Assembly: GCA_009103225.1 (NCBI GenBank)
Contig: RHPI01003599.1
Span: 170,902 to 234,901 of the forward strand
DNA: 64,000 nt
Source of the DNA: Chlorokybus atmophyticus
Lineage: Eukaryota > Streptophyta > Chlorokybophyceae > Chlorokybales > Chlorokybaceae
Direction: 5' to 3'
Made by a program: the position numbers and the translations under genes. The notes beneath the pieces were generated by a model that saw nothing but the letters and a program-made list of their open reading frames with translations, searched no databases and was not told the DNA's origin. Positions 1-12,155 of the stretch are shown piece by piece (the first letter of the stretch is position 1; every line of letters begins with the position of its first letter).

Positions 1-226
1 GCAAGCAGCAAGGTAGGCAGAGGCCGGGGGTGTCGGGGGGGGGTCACCTGAAGTTTCAATGACTGCTTCACCCTGCAAAACTCAATGTAGCGCAGGCACT
101 GGAGTGCAGCTGCCACAAAACTATAGGGTAATGATGAAGATTCCATGACTTGGCTAGCCTCTCTGCTGCAGAGCAAAGCTAGCGCAACTGGAGCCTCTCG
201 GCTGCTGCACATCTCATGTGAGCAGT

Positions 227-1097
227 CTAGTTCTCACGGGGCTTTGGCTGCTCGCCGCGGGGAGCCTGACAGAACATGTGAAGTGATTGGGACTGAGAGA
301 TGCCTAGATGTGCTGTGGTCATGACTGCCAAGCGTAGGCTCATTGTCGCATTTTGCGGCGCGAGCCGGGCTACAGTTAAGCAAATACTCACCTGTTGCGA
401 GGTGCAGAAAGACACAGAAACTTGCTTGTTGCCCATTTGTATTTTGCCAGCCAAAGCGCCCACGGCTTCTGCTGCATCCGTCTTGCGCATAAAGTTTACA
501 AAGGCATAGGGTCTGTCGCTGAAGACACGGATGCTCTCTACTTCGCCAAACTGGCCTACAACTCGGCTGATTTGCTCCTTGGAAGTTCCTGCCGGAACGT
601 TGCCCAGCCAAAGATGACGGCTCACCTACCAGCAAGCTTGACTCAAATTGCAATACAGTACAAAACAACCACTGCCAGATGACTGCACAACTGCCTACCT
701 CAACGTTGCTTGAGGGGCTCGCTTCACTGGTGTTGCCTGAAAAGTACTCACTAACTGGCGTACTTGACGGAGGTGATGGCTCACTTGAGCTGGCACCTTC
801 GCCAGAAAGCTGCAATGAAACCTGATGGACAAACCAAGTAATGTGTGAATATGTTGCCAGAAGCAGGCGGGCGGGCGCGGAAGAGAGAGGGAGCGAGAGA
901 GCGAGAGAGAGAGAGAGAATGAGCGAGAGAGAGAATGAGAGAGAGAGAGAATGAGAGAGAGCGAGAGCGAGAGAGCGAGAGAGAGCGAGAGCGCGAGAGC
1001 GCGAGAGAGCGAGAGAGAGAGAGCGCGAGCGAGAGCGAGCGAGAGCGAGAGCGAGAGCGAGAGAGCGAGAGCGAGAGCGAGAGAGCGAGAGAGAGAG

Positions 1098-1142
<45 letters not shown>

Positions 1143-4100
1143 CTGAGGCCAAAGTGCAAATTCGCCCTCTTGCTCAGCAGCAACGCCTGACAATGCAGTG
1201 ACAACGGAGGTGTCTTGACCTCCTTCAGTCGAGTGCGATGTGGGGCTCACTGGGCTGATCTCCTCACTCCAGCTGCAATCCACGGCAGGTGTTCCGCCAA
1301 TTAAGGCACTGCAACCATGCGCAGTCAACACTCACTGCGGTAACAATGCAATCAGCAATGCCATTTGCAGCAAGCATTGCAATGATACCTTCGCACTGGG
1401 CTTGCTGCTTGAGAGTCGGGGAGGTAGGCACGCACAAGGGCATCGCGTGCCAAAGGCCGCAAAGAGACATGCGGATTGAATTGATGGTCATTCTCCACGA
1501 CAAAGACATCAGTTCGCCGGTCAAGAAAGGCACGCAAGCCCCCATGCTGCTCTTTCAACAGGGCATAGTGTGTGGGTGACAAGGACCGCAACCTTGTGCC
1601 AAGTTCTCCAGTGTGGATTCGACCTCTGCGTCGTGCAATGGAGATGCTGGTGATAAGAACATGCTCATGCGATGATTGGGTCAGGCATACATACCGCTCA
1701 TTCAACAACTGGATCAAAGAGGCCAAGACGTCTGCCTCAAGCGCTTGAGAACTGGGACGCGGTAAATCTCTGAGCTGCTCCTTCCATTCATCCTTGTCAG
1801 GCGCTTGAGGTGGTGGTGTCAGGTTTGTTGGACCTACCCTGCGTGTTGGCTGCCATATCAGTGATGCCGACACTCAGCAAGATCATATACCAACAATGCA
1901 TCACTCACTCCACTCATGTGTGCACCTGGGTAACGCGGGCGTGGGCTCTGGTGATGTAGGTAATCTGCTGGGTCCCTCAGCTGCGGCCATCACAATGTTG
2001 CCAACACGAACAAGTCGGAGGTAGTTCTTCGCTTCCATTGCTCTGCACAACTCCAAGAACTTCTGAAAACGTGTTGCGCGCACGTCAAACCCGGGCTGCA
2101 GTCGCCGCATCTCGTTGTTGATGGAGTTGATATCAAATGGTGCCTGCGCATCCAGACAGTGTGTGGGCGGCTGGTACACTACAGGCCTAACAGTGACGAC
2201 ATGGACCAGCAATAGCGCGAGTGAAGAGTCTCAAGCTACACAAAACTGGAGTGGTGTCCAACCTGCCGGTATCTTCGGACCAATGCCAGCGCTGTTGCAA
2301 ACAGAGCTTCCACTGCATCAGCCTCGCTGGCAGCATGCCTGCCATCGCCAACAATCGGTCAGTCAGTGATGTGGTTAGCTACTGCCCAGCTCAGCTGCAA
2401 AGCCATTTCAGGACTCCACTGTCTCAGAACTGCACCATTTCAGAATGTACAACCCGCCTACTAACCTTGCACGGACAGCAGTCTCCAGATCCTCAATTAC
2501 TGGAGGGCCTCGTGGAGGTCTAGTTATCCAAGCCTCCGGTGGTGTGGCTGGACCCTTGGGCCGCCGAGGTCCAATAGGCTGGAGTCCTAATGATCGACCA
2601 GCTAGCGCAGCCCATCGTGGATCCATGTCATGCTCTGCGGCTAGCAATTGTGAATGTGCAAACTGAAGGTGGTCATCGCGGTATGATGGTCCCGGTTGCA
2701 GTGAGTGACTGCTCGACGGCCATGGCATCGCCTGCCCAGCAAACGGCCGAGAGGCTTTGGCTGGCGCCTGGAATGGTGGCAGCAATGGCTGCCTGTCCAG
2801 CGGCTCATATGACACGGATGCCTGTGAGGGTGGTTTGTAAAGTGGAGCCAACATGCGTGGAGGGGATAAAAACGGAGAAGGCAGGCGAGCAAGCTGGACC
2901 TGAACAGGGCCACGTACTGCAGGGCGCTGAAGAGCTGCCAACTGCTCAGCAGGTGATGGAGGCGGTTGCACAGGGAGTGACAACGAGCGGGACGGTGGCA
3001 TGTGTTGATGCTGATGAATTGCGCGCTGATGCAGGTGAGTGGGTGAAAGTTCACCTGTTCCTCTGGGCCAAGGCTGCGATGGGTCTGTTGTGTATATGGG
3101 GTTGCGAGAGGTACTGGCTCGTGGAATGGTATGACCAAACTGAAGTCTCTGCTGCTGCTGCTGCTGTGCTGCATAGGCTTGCCGAACGCGCTGACGCTGC
3201 TCAAGGTGATGTTGCAATTCCAGCTGCTGTTCCCGCAGCTGCTGCTCCAACTGCTGTTGACGCTGATGGTCAAGTGAGCGGCTTGAGCTAGCAGGAGACA
3301 TGGACCAGATGCTGTGGCCGGAGGTTGCAACACCTGCAGCTGTGCAATGACTGTGTTGGAAGAGCTGCAAGTCTCTGGAAGCTGACCTTGATGCACACGC
3401 ACCTTTTGGCGGCTGTGATGCTACCGGGGATAGGGTTCTCTCCAAAGGTGGCTTTGCATACACACTAGGCCCACTGGTCCAGCCTTCTCTCTCAGCAGTG
3501 AAAGCCTGCTCCTGCCAAGAGGTTGATGGCTGCGACTGCCAGTCCCACATGCTCTGCCTTGGCTCAATGAGGCCGGAGGATGATCCATGGAACCGTTTTG
3601 GGTTGGTGATGTCAGGCAAGCTCTCACTCCGCGTTGCCAACCGAGAACCTGCTGAATTCTCCCACACATCGCTTGAAACTCTGCCCAGCCGTGACAGCCC
3701 TGGGAAAGGCGCTGCATCTGCAGTAACAGCAGGTTGTGCTGTATCGTCAACACTCTCCTCCTGACAGCAAAGCAGGTTAGATAGTCGGCACCCAGCAGGA
3801 CAACTCGTACGACCACACTGCAAAGTCCTCACCCGCAATGATAGCAGGTTTTGAAATATGTTGTCAAAGTCACCACTGCGCAAAGGAAATAAGCTCAGGT
3901 TGGCGACTAAGAGAAACCAGCTTGCAAGATCGATCGACAGATTTGCCAAACCACTCTGCACAGCAATGTGAACCCTGCCGTCTCTGGTGATGTTCTTGCT
4001 AGCCGGCACGACAGTATTAACTTAAAACTAGCGAGGTATCAAACCTGATGGATGGCGCCGTTTGGGCCAGTTGATTGGGCGGATCGTCCTCAACATCTGG

Positions 4101-4345
4101 TGGTGCGGGTGCAGGAGGGCGTGTCCATGCCTCATGTCGCTCAGCTACCTGCAGCGATTACCACCGTTTGCAACCAGTGGTGCACACAACTCATCAGCTT
4201 CACGGCAGCTTCACAGCAGCTACGTGCCAATCGCAGCCTGCTATGCACGGGGTTGCACACTTACTTGTTGGGAAGAAGCTGCAGGCTGTGGATGCTGGTA
4301 AAGAGACCAATCTATTGTGGGCGGACCCGGCGCATGCTGCTCCAT
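227..4345 (-). CDS. RNA-binding protein with LOTUS-like winged helices and C-terminal RRM
   Basis: Eleven exons close in phase: 4345-4265, 4148-4045, 3998-3833, 3760-2466, 2186-1926, 1838-1695, 1625-1389, 1272-1143, 821-699, 625-392, 265-227, giving about 937 residues. The start is the ATG of MEQHAPGPPTIDW. The large fourth exon encodes a long disordered Pro/Gln/Ser-rich stretch with a poly-Gln run. After it comes a helical/winged segment (PFDINSINNEMRRLQPGF ... LRLVRVGNIV). A second follows, split by introns, ending in GGLRAFLDRRTDVFVVEND; both resemble OST-HTH/LOTUS domains. The C-terminus is a clear RRM with RNP2-like LWLGNV and RNP1-like RPYAFVNF. A post-transcriptional regulator is inferred. 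The RRM is seen directly. The winged-helix assignment rests on pattern similarity only. An N-terminal stretch (LFPLRSGDFDNIFQNL) is weakly reminiscent of NYN nuclease folds, but I do not claim it. Confidence 0.75.
880..1141. repeat. GA/CT-rich microsatellite filling an intron
   Basis: An interrupted (GA)n tract with GCGA variants. Read on the minus strand it is a CT-rich polypyrimidine run that starts a few bases after the donor of the intron between exons 1272-1143 and 821-699 of the RNA-binding protein gene and fills most of that intron. Translations through it are Ser-Leu or Arg-Glu repeats and are not genes. Confidence 0.9.
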
Positions 4346-7300
4346 GCCGCATGCCGTGCACAGTTACTGCAGTCTAACTACAGTTCTGCGAATCACAAGC
4401 ACAATCAGTCGAATGCGCCTGTCTGAACAACAAGTGTGCAAGCACCTGCTTCCCTGGTTTCCAGTCGCTATGGCCAACAGCAGTATGCTCAAACAGTGAC
4501 CTAGCAGTTGTAACCGCAGCAATTTAATGATAACACTTCAAAGCGGTAGCACAAGCTTTCCGCTGTGGAAATGACATGCCAACGCTACACTAAAGCCAGG
4601 GGCTAATGCAGCGTAGGTTGGAGGAAAACACAGCAGGCACTTCACTGTGGCGGTGTTCACCTGAAGGCATGGTTTACTACGGGAGAATACTGTATAGGCT
4701 ACAGAGCTGCCTGACCGAGCTAGCAAGATCAACAACTATGGCGACCTTGAGACTACATGCTGCGGCAACTGGCCCAACGCTGCAGCAGCCAGCTGGCCAT
4801 TGCGCACGGCGAGCCTGTTAAACGCTCAATAAGGCATGCTGGAGCAGCTGTGGTGAGAACTAGCCAGCGATCTACAGTGCAAACGACTGCATGCGAGCTG
4901 GGTAGCCTTGCACAACATGCCAGCCCAGACACTCTGCCATGCAAGGTCCTGCCGCCTAAGCGACCTCACGTACATCCACGGCATGCTGCATGCTGAGCTA
5001 GCCTCTGCTTAGCCAGATCTATGTCTCTGACCTGAGCAAATGTTGGCGGTGAAGCTGGCGGCGGCGGGTGCTGTAAGTGAGCGAGTGAGCTTGCGGCGCC
5101 AGATGGCGTCAGCCTCGCCGTCGTCAGCTCCAGCCGGCATAGTGACGACGGTCCACGCCTGCTCCTTCCCAACCTCCTGGTCCTCCTCTCCTTACACGGC
5201 GGCGGCGGCGAGCCACGTCAGCCGCACCGTGACCACAGCACAACGACAGCCCTGCCCGCCCGCCAGCCAGCCACCGCCGCGCCAGACCAAGTGATTGAAG
5301 CCAACACCCAGGAAACCAAGTCATTCATGCATTGTCTCATACGATATCAATGAATCAGCGTGTTCACGGCTTTGCCGTACGCGCAAGCGGGGGTGTCCAG
5401 TGCGTGTCGTACGCGTCGGCCTGCTTGCACCGTGTTTCCTCGAAAATTTTTCTGTGGTGTAAGGAGCCTTTAATCGCTGGCCCCCGGCTGCTTTTTGGCC
5501 CCATCTCAATCATCCCGAGCCGTTTTCTGCTGCACGGGATTAGTGATCCGGGTCTGGGCCGGCTGGCCGGTCGATAGCCCGTCGCCGCAGGAACAAATGC
5601 CCCTGAAGCGTCGGACCCAAGCGCGGGGATCGGCCGGCGTTTTGTCCGCCGTGCGACGTGCCAGGTTGTCCGTGCTGCTGCGTGCGCAGGTGGCGCGATC
5701 GCGGAGTAGCGGAGATCTAGGGTTCAGCCCGGAGTTCAGTGAACGCAAGGGAGGACTGTGTGGCTCAAGATACATGTCCAAGTTGGAGACTTGTGAGCCC
5801 GAGTCACGCGGTCGCGGTCATTGTGCGATAGGTCGGACAACATGGCAAGGCTGCACACGTGCTGCGACAGCCTCGCGAGGAGGGCGCGACTATGGTCACG
5901 GCGATAGGGCACAGATTTTGGAGCTATGAGTCATGGCCATGACTCATGAAACGTCCAAGGTTGGACATCATGTGGCACTGGCATACGAGGCACGCTGCGC
6001 AGACTTCATGTGTCTCCTTGTGGTTCGGGTGACCCATTCGGGTGAGCCATGCACTTCAATGTAGTACGACGCCATTGTCAGGATGTGAGATAGATAACAA
6101 GCTCGTTAAGTCAAAGTGTGTACATGCTAGCCGCTTCAATTGCATATTCGCTAGGCGCATCATGTAGCAAATGTTACCGTAAAAATGCGATTAATGCATA
6201 CGGTTCATTAACACAGAAAGCCAAGCCACGGGCAACAGCCATTTATCAGTCGCACATGCACGCCAAATGCGTATTCCCTAATGGGTTTTCATAGGGGCAC
6301 CAACGTCATGCACTTATCGAAGATTAACTGTAATGCATAACATATAATCTTGCGTTGTCAAAGCACAGCATGCAAAGCACCAAAAGCACAAGCGGACCAG
6401 CAACTTTGAAAAGACAACAAACACACCATGCATAAAGCATAGATGTTGTCTTGCATTGCCCCTGCTGTGATAAAGTCCTTGCCGTACTTGTGCTGATGCC
6501 TTGTGAGCTTGCTGAGTTTTGTGCTATTGCTTTGCATCTGAGCTACAGATAAGCCTATACAAGCTAGCTATGGGGCTAGGCTATGAACTGTGTGCAATGC
6601 TGTTAATGGTAGTGAGCATGAATGCGGGCTGCGGAAGGGCCTAATTGGTACCCGGCAAGGCAGGAGGTAGGCAAAGGTGAGGTTGAGCCATATGCATATG
6701 TCAACTTTCACGGTGTCGATAGTGCACACACATAGACAATGTTGTACAACTGCTCATAGACGGATAATATGCATTGGTTTACTACTCAGCGCATCAATGC
6801 ATATTGCATGCCAACATATTTTGCATTGTACGTTTAACATACTGGTAAGTGAGTTGTCATTTTCCTATGACCTATGACAATGATACTACGAATGTGGTAA
6901 TGAAGCAACATGCAAGCTTTTATATATTAAATCGTCCGTAAAAACACATATATACTTACAGGCTTGCCCATCCTCCTGGCATTGTTATACAAGGGAACAA
7001 CGACTTAGCTATTGCAGAACATACAATGCTGACAGCATGAACGTTGCTAACACCATTAATAGACATAAAATTCGTATGTAACGAACTTACGCATATGACG
7101 CGCGCAGTGCAGTGCGTTATGTGCATAAAGTGCATATAGGGTTACCATATACGCAACACCGGTACCATGAGCAAACGCACTTGCAATTTTCATAAGTGTC
7201 AGCAGAATATGATTATGTGTTATATTATTATTATTGTAAATACCAGTGTTGGTCGTACGGCTTACTGCTATCATCGATATGAACGCATGTGACTACCTAA

Positions 7301-8167
7301 TGATGATTGCATTACAGCATGGAGCCCACCCCTAAAAACTGCCTTTAACTTGAACAATGCACATTAAAATGATCACATTTTGCACCATATATATGGTATA
7401 CACGAATATCATTATTGATGTTGTGCAATTATTTAATATTAGCAATTACGTGAAGTTTGTGCGCAGCGGCAACATACTCTTGAAGGGCAACTTTGATAAA
7501 AAAAGAAGACAATGGTAATTGCAAGTACAAACAAATATATGGAAGTTAAACTGATAAAAAGATCAATTATTTGTTATAAACCATACCATGCTCGCCAGTG
7601 CGGACACAATGATACATAGAGTATACATCTTTGCTACTTTACCTTCGCTTAAATGTTTTTGTTCCACATCCCCATCAAGCACATCAATACTCAAAAACCC
7701 ATAATCTTATTGTACGATATATATAACACTTGTAAACGATGATAAATTTATATAAGGTAAAAACTTGTTAGTTGCATAATTGCATTTATACAATTTGCCA
7801 ACACAAGTGCTCACAAAGCAAATACCGGGGGAAAAGTCCGATTGCAATGCAGTAAAAGATGAAAAAACACCCATCATCAATCGCCAATGTAGTAACCACT
7901 AGAAGCAGGATCTCCTTGGATGAGCCAACTTGGCTCAGCCAAGATGGCTCAGGAGATCAGCGATCCGCTTCAGTTGGCTCATACCGATGGACACGCACGG
8001 CATTGACAAACCGGAAGAAACCAGCTACTTTTTCCCGCCATTTCCACATTCAAAGCCGCTGCTAACGCTAGCGCGCCGTCTCCGAGGACGCCCTGGTCGG
8101 CGCCCGTGGGCGTCACCTCCGCCGGGGCGGTACGACGTGGGTTGCCTTCGTGGCTTTCTCCTCAGAC
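4346..8167. other. Intergenic region, GC-rich then AT-rich
   Basis: No gene that I can support. Positions 5040-5300 are GC-rich and 5480-5930 are open on the plus strand but resemble nothing I know. From about 5950 to 7860 the base composition turns AT-rich, with many TGCAT and ATGCAT words and short A/T runs. It would be expected to contain the 5' regions of the flanking divergent genes (starts at 4345 on minus and 8168 on plus). Confidence 0.6.
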
Positions 8168-11100
8168 ATGCCCGGAGACAGCGGGGAGGTGTCGACGCCA
8201 TGGGGCTGGCTGGAGGCCCGCTCCGCCATGGCCAGGAAGCATGCCGGGGCGCCGGCCGTCGCCCTCACTGGCAAGGAGTGTGTCCTGGGCCGGACGCTTC
8301 CTGCGCTGGTCGCCTTTCAGAAGGTGCAGCTTAAGGAGGAGGTTCTCACACTTGGCATGTTCCTCTGCCTTTATTGACGAGAAGTGCTCGCGGCTCTTGT
8401 TAGGGGATTGTCTAACCCTAGCTGGCATTGCTGCGGTTCATTTGGCTGTTCACAATCAGGAATGAGCGTTGTGCCTTGTTTGCATGCGCCCCAGTGACGT
8501 GCTTGCACTGCTTGTGAAGGTTGCATGCATTGTGTTACAACGATTGCTACCAAACAACCTGCTACAGCAGAGCAGCAGTTACACATGCATGCACGGACCA
8601 TGTGACAGACTAGTTTGCGGTTTGCATGAAGCGGTCCAGTTGGGCCATGGCCATAACTTCGAACGACAACTGGGTGTGTTTGCTCAGCAAGTCTTGTCAG
8701 GTTCTAGCCATCAGTGGCACGCATTGCCGGTTGTTTCAGAAGGACGGGTGCGTCATGGTGCTGGACACAAGGTGAGTGATAGTGTGTGCATTTCATGTTC
8801 AGGCTGCTGCAGCATAATTTGCTGTTGCTCACTTGTGTGACCTGTCTCAGCACAAATGGGACGTTTGTCAACCGCACGAAAGTAGGGAAAGGTGCCGCCC
8901 CTGTTGAGCTGCACGACGGCGACATCTTAAGCCTCTCAACTGTGGATGAGAACAATGGCAAGTTTGTCTCCAGTGATGTTCATGTCATAGTTCACCATTC
9001 ATTTTATTGGCATTGTAGCTTACAAGGTATTGCCGCTTGTTACTGCAAGATGGCAATGTATGCAGGCATGTTTTCTTATGTTGTTTCATGTTGTTACAGA
9101 TGATATGCCGGTGTTTATGTTTCGCTCAACACCGCCAGCAGCTGAGACCATCAAGCGAAAGCAAAGTACAGGTTTGTGCACTGCGCTCTTGATGTTTTGC
9201 CATATTATGAGCTGGAGCTTGGTGCGCACATTGTGCACTTGCCCAAGCACATATTGAAGTGGCTTTGAACAACAACAGGAGACAATGCAATGGAACCAAA
9301 CAAGCGCCTCGCTGGTGATAATCGCATCTCACACTCTCCTGCATCTTTGTCTACTCTGGCGGAGCTGAAAGAAGCCAATGAGGTGCAGCCAGCACATACG
9401 CGTGGACTGTTGTTTTGTAATGGCTCTTCTGTGTTAAGTGTTTACCCCTGCAGGATTTGCGAAGACAGCTGCAGGACAAGATTGCTAGCCTTGTGTCTGC
9501 AGAGGCAGCAGCCAGTGCCGCCAGCCAGCAGCATGCTCAGGTAGTTATTGGTATGCCATTGCATTCAGCGACTGCGCACCATGCTGTTAACAAACTGTCC
9601 GGTTTTCAGGAGCTAGAAGCAGCTGTTGCTCGCATTGAGAATGATTGGAAACAGCGGGTGGAACAAGAACGGCAGGCTGCAGCTGAGGTGAGGGTTGGAG
9701 CTACACCAGCACAATGTGTTCATGCATTATTATCAGCCAGGTTTGACACCACTTAGCCGTGGCCCAGATGGTTGTCTTGAATGTGCTTGAACGGACATCA
9801 CCTACTTGCAATCATGCGTTGTCTTTAGCCGAAGTGGCGCTGATGCGCAAGGCGATAACAGTTTCCCATAGGCCACATGCGCCATGTCGAGTGCATGAGT
9901 GTCCACCTGTTTGCCATCGCACGGATTTCCTGCTTATGCAAGTTGGTTGGTAACTTCATGCAACTGTACAGCGCTCAACAGCACCGCGTCACCCACAGGC
10001 ACAAGGGGAACTGGAGGTCTTGAAGTCTGAGAAAGCCTCCATGACTAGCGAGATAGACGCATTGCAACAGCGCCTCGCACGTGCGTCTACGGCTTGTCAA
10101 GAAGCAGAGGACACTGTTGGCAGGTCTGACTAGTGTTGAGTGTAGCTTGATTACAAGGTTTCACTAACCTGCTTGCATCAGGTTGCGTGACCAGCATGCT
10201 GCATTGGAGAAAAGCCTGACAGAAGTAACCGCCAAGCTGGAGAATCAGCGAGTTGAAGCTGCAGCTGCCTTGTCGTCGCTGCGCGCCGAGAAGGATGCAG
10301 GTAGGGTATCAACTATTCATTGTTGACAGTTACGGTTATGCACAGCAGCAACTGCCTTACGAGCAATGTGCTTGCATTGCAGAGCTTGCAGCGCAGGCAG
10401 AGGCTGAGGGAAAACTGCGCAAGGATTATGAGGCAACCATTTTTGATTGCAAGGTACATGTCAGCGGGTGTCGCTGCATTCTGTCCAAATGTGCTCAAAC
10501 CAACAATGTAATGCAGACAGCTGCAGCGGAGATGGAAGCACGGGCGGAATCGCTGCGCCAAAAGCTGGTATGCCTTGCTGGCAATTGCATCACTTATGAC
10601 ACGAAGTCATTGTGCTGACCTCATTTGGTTCTGGTCTTTTGCAAGGGACAAGAGCGTGATATGTGTGACAAGGCGGATGCAAAGGCACGAAGTCTGGCGA
10701 GTCAGTTGCAGGAGGCGCAGCTTGCTGTGGCCAGGCTAGAAAGCACAACGTCACAAGCGCAAGCCAATGCTGCAAAGTTTGAAGCTCGCGTGCGCGAAGA
10801 ACAGGTGAGAGTCACTTTCAACCGGATGTTTTATCACACAGCAGCTAGTGTTGGCCCTTGTGCATTGATTCTGTCTTTTCAGGCCGCGAGACAGAACGCA
10901 GACTCAGTGCGTGCCAGTCTGGAGGCCGAGTTGCGCGTATCAGGGGTGGCGCGAGCAGCCGCAGAAGAGCGTGCGAGAGGCGCGCAAGAGGCGGAAGCCA
11001 TACTGAGGCATCAGCTGCAGGGCGCCCGGGCTTCAAGCACGCAAGTGGAGGAGGCGGTGCGAGAGAGCTGGCAAAAACTGCAGAACTGGCTGTCGGGTCC

Positions 11101-12155
11101 ACCGCTGCACGGTCCACCGCCACCAAGTGTCCATAAGCCCTCTGTGTCAAGTGTGCCGCAGCCTCAATACAAAAGCGACAGTCAGTTGCATGCAGACACA
11201 GATCAGGAATGTTCGACACCTACTGGCACTCCTCTCGACGATGATGACCAGCAACGTGCAGCGCATAGTGCAGCACACGCTCAGGAACCAGAGGAAACTC
11301 AAGACGCAGAGGGCATGCAAGATAGCGCAGGCGCTGCGCAAACGGATGATGAACTGGAAGAGTCTGAGGTGGGACCCACTCCAGTGCAGCATCAGGCAGA
11401 GCCACCCATGGACACGCAGCTTCTTGGTGACACGCAGCTGCATGCACCAGGCGCTCGTACCGCTGTTCTGGCTGGCATACAAGAGGAAGATACACAAATG
11501 GAAATGGAGACGGATACAGGTATTAGGGTTGTGATGATGTTTGATTCCTAAAGTCCACAACAGCAATGGTGATGCAACTGCCTTTTGATAAACTTTGGTG
11601 CCTGAATGATAACAGGCATGTAATGCGTTGTGAGGTGCAAATGTTGTCTGTCATGGTGCTGCAGATGAGGAACCACAATGGTTGAAGCGACCTGGTGTCA
11701 CACTGGAAACGCAAAAGGTTGAATGCACAGCCGTCCTCAGGGTGGTCACGGTTGCAGTTCAGGAGGCAGATGACGAAGCCGCCAACAGGCCTCAACATGA
11801 GAGCATATCACAGGCGGAGCCAGAAGTTGGCGTGAAACAAAGCAGAGTGTTGGTTGAAAGCCAGGACAAAGAGAATTACTGGTCGCCACCTGACAACGTT
11901 GAGCACACTGCTGCCAACAACAACAATGTTGACAGCCAGTACAGCGAGCACGAGACTCCAAGCAAGCGAGGACGAGATGAAGCCAGTAAATGGACGCACA
12001 CGCCTGCAGCCACCCGCTCGCAGAGTGACGACTCAAGCGGGTTGGGCAAACCGTCTATGAAGACTGTGTTGAATGAGTATTTAGCATTGGGTCCAGCAGG
12101 GCATGGCAGCCCGGCACCGGCTGATTCTGCATCTCCGGCTGCTGTTAATGCGTAA
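8168..12155 (+). CDS. FHA-domain coiled-coil protein with SQ/TQ-rich tail
   Basis: Fourteen exons close in phase: 8168-8323, 8701-8771, 8851-8957, 9100-9171, 9279-9382, 9454-9540, 9610-9687, 9999-10123, 10182-10300, 10383-10453, 10517-10567, 10646-10804, 10883-11519, 11665-12155 (about 775 residues). The N-terminal FHA domain, which binds phosphothreonine peptides, shows PWGWL, VLGR, ISGTHCRL and TNGTFVNRTKVG, the usual GR / S-x-x-H / NGT signature spread over exons 1-3. Exons 5-13 encode a long Ala/Glu/Gln-rich coiled coil (for example ELEAAVARIEND and LASQLQEAQLAVARLE). The C-terminal 350 residues are acidic and contain repeated DTQ/SQ pairs, possible ATM/ATR-type sites. A scaffold role in DNA damage or cell-cycle signalling is inference. 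The third intron appears to use a GC donor (AATG|GCAAGT). A canonical GT alternative at about 9026 would add 18 or so residues after the FHA core. A TGTAA word, the green-algal poly(A) signal, lies at 12179-12183. Confidence 0.85.

Noticed and set aside
695-1204. Ser-Leu/Arg repeat frames
   Set aside because: They read through the intronic GA/CT tract; the real exons of the RNA-binding gene flank it.
5495-5929. 144-residue plus-strand frame
   Set aside because: No ATG context, splice support or recognisable motif; Arg/Ser-rich GC-driven chance frame.
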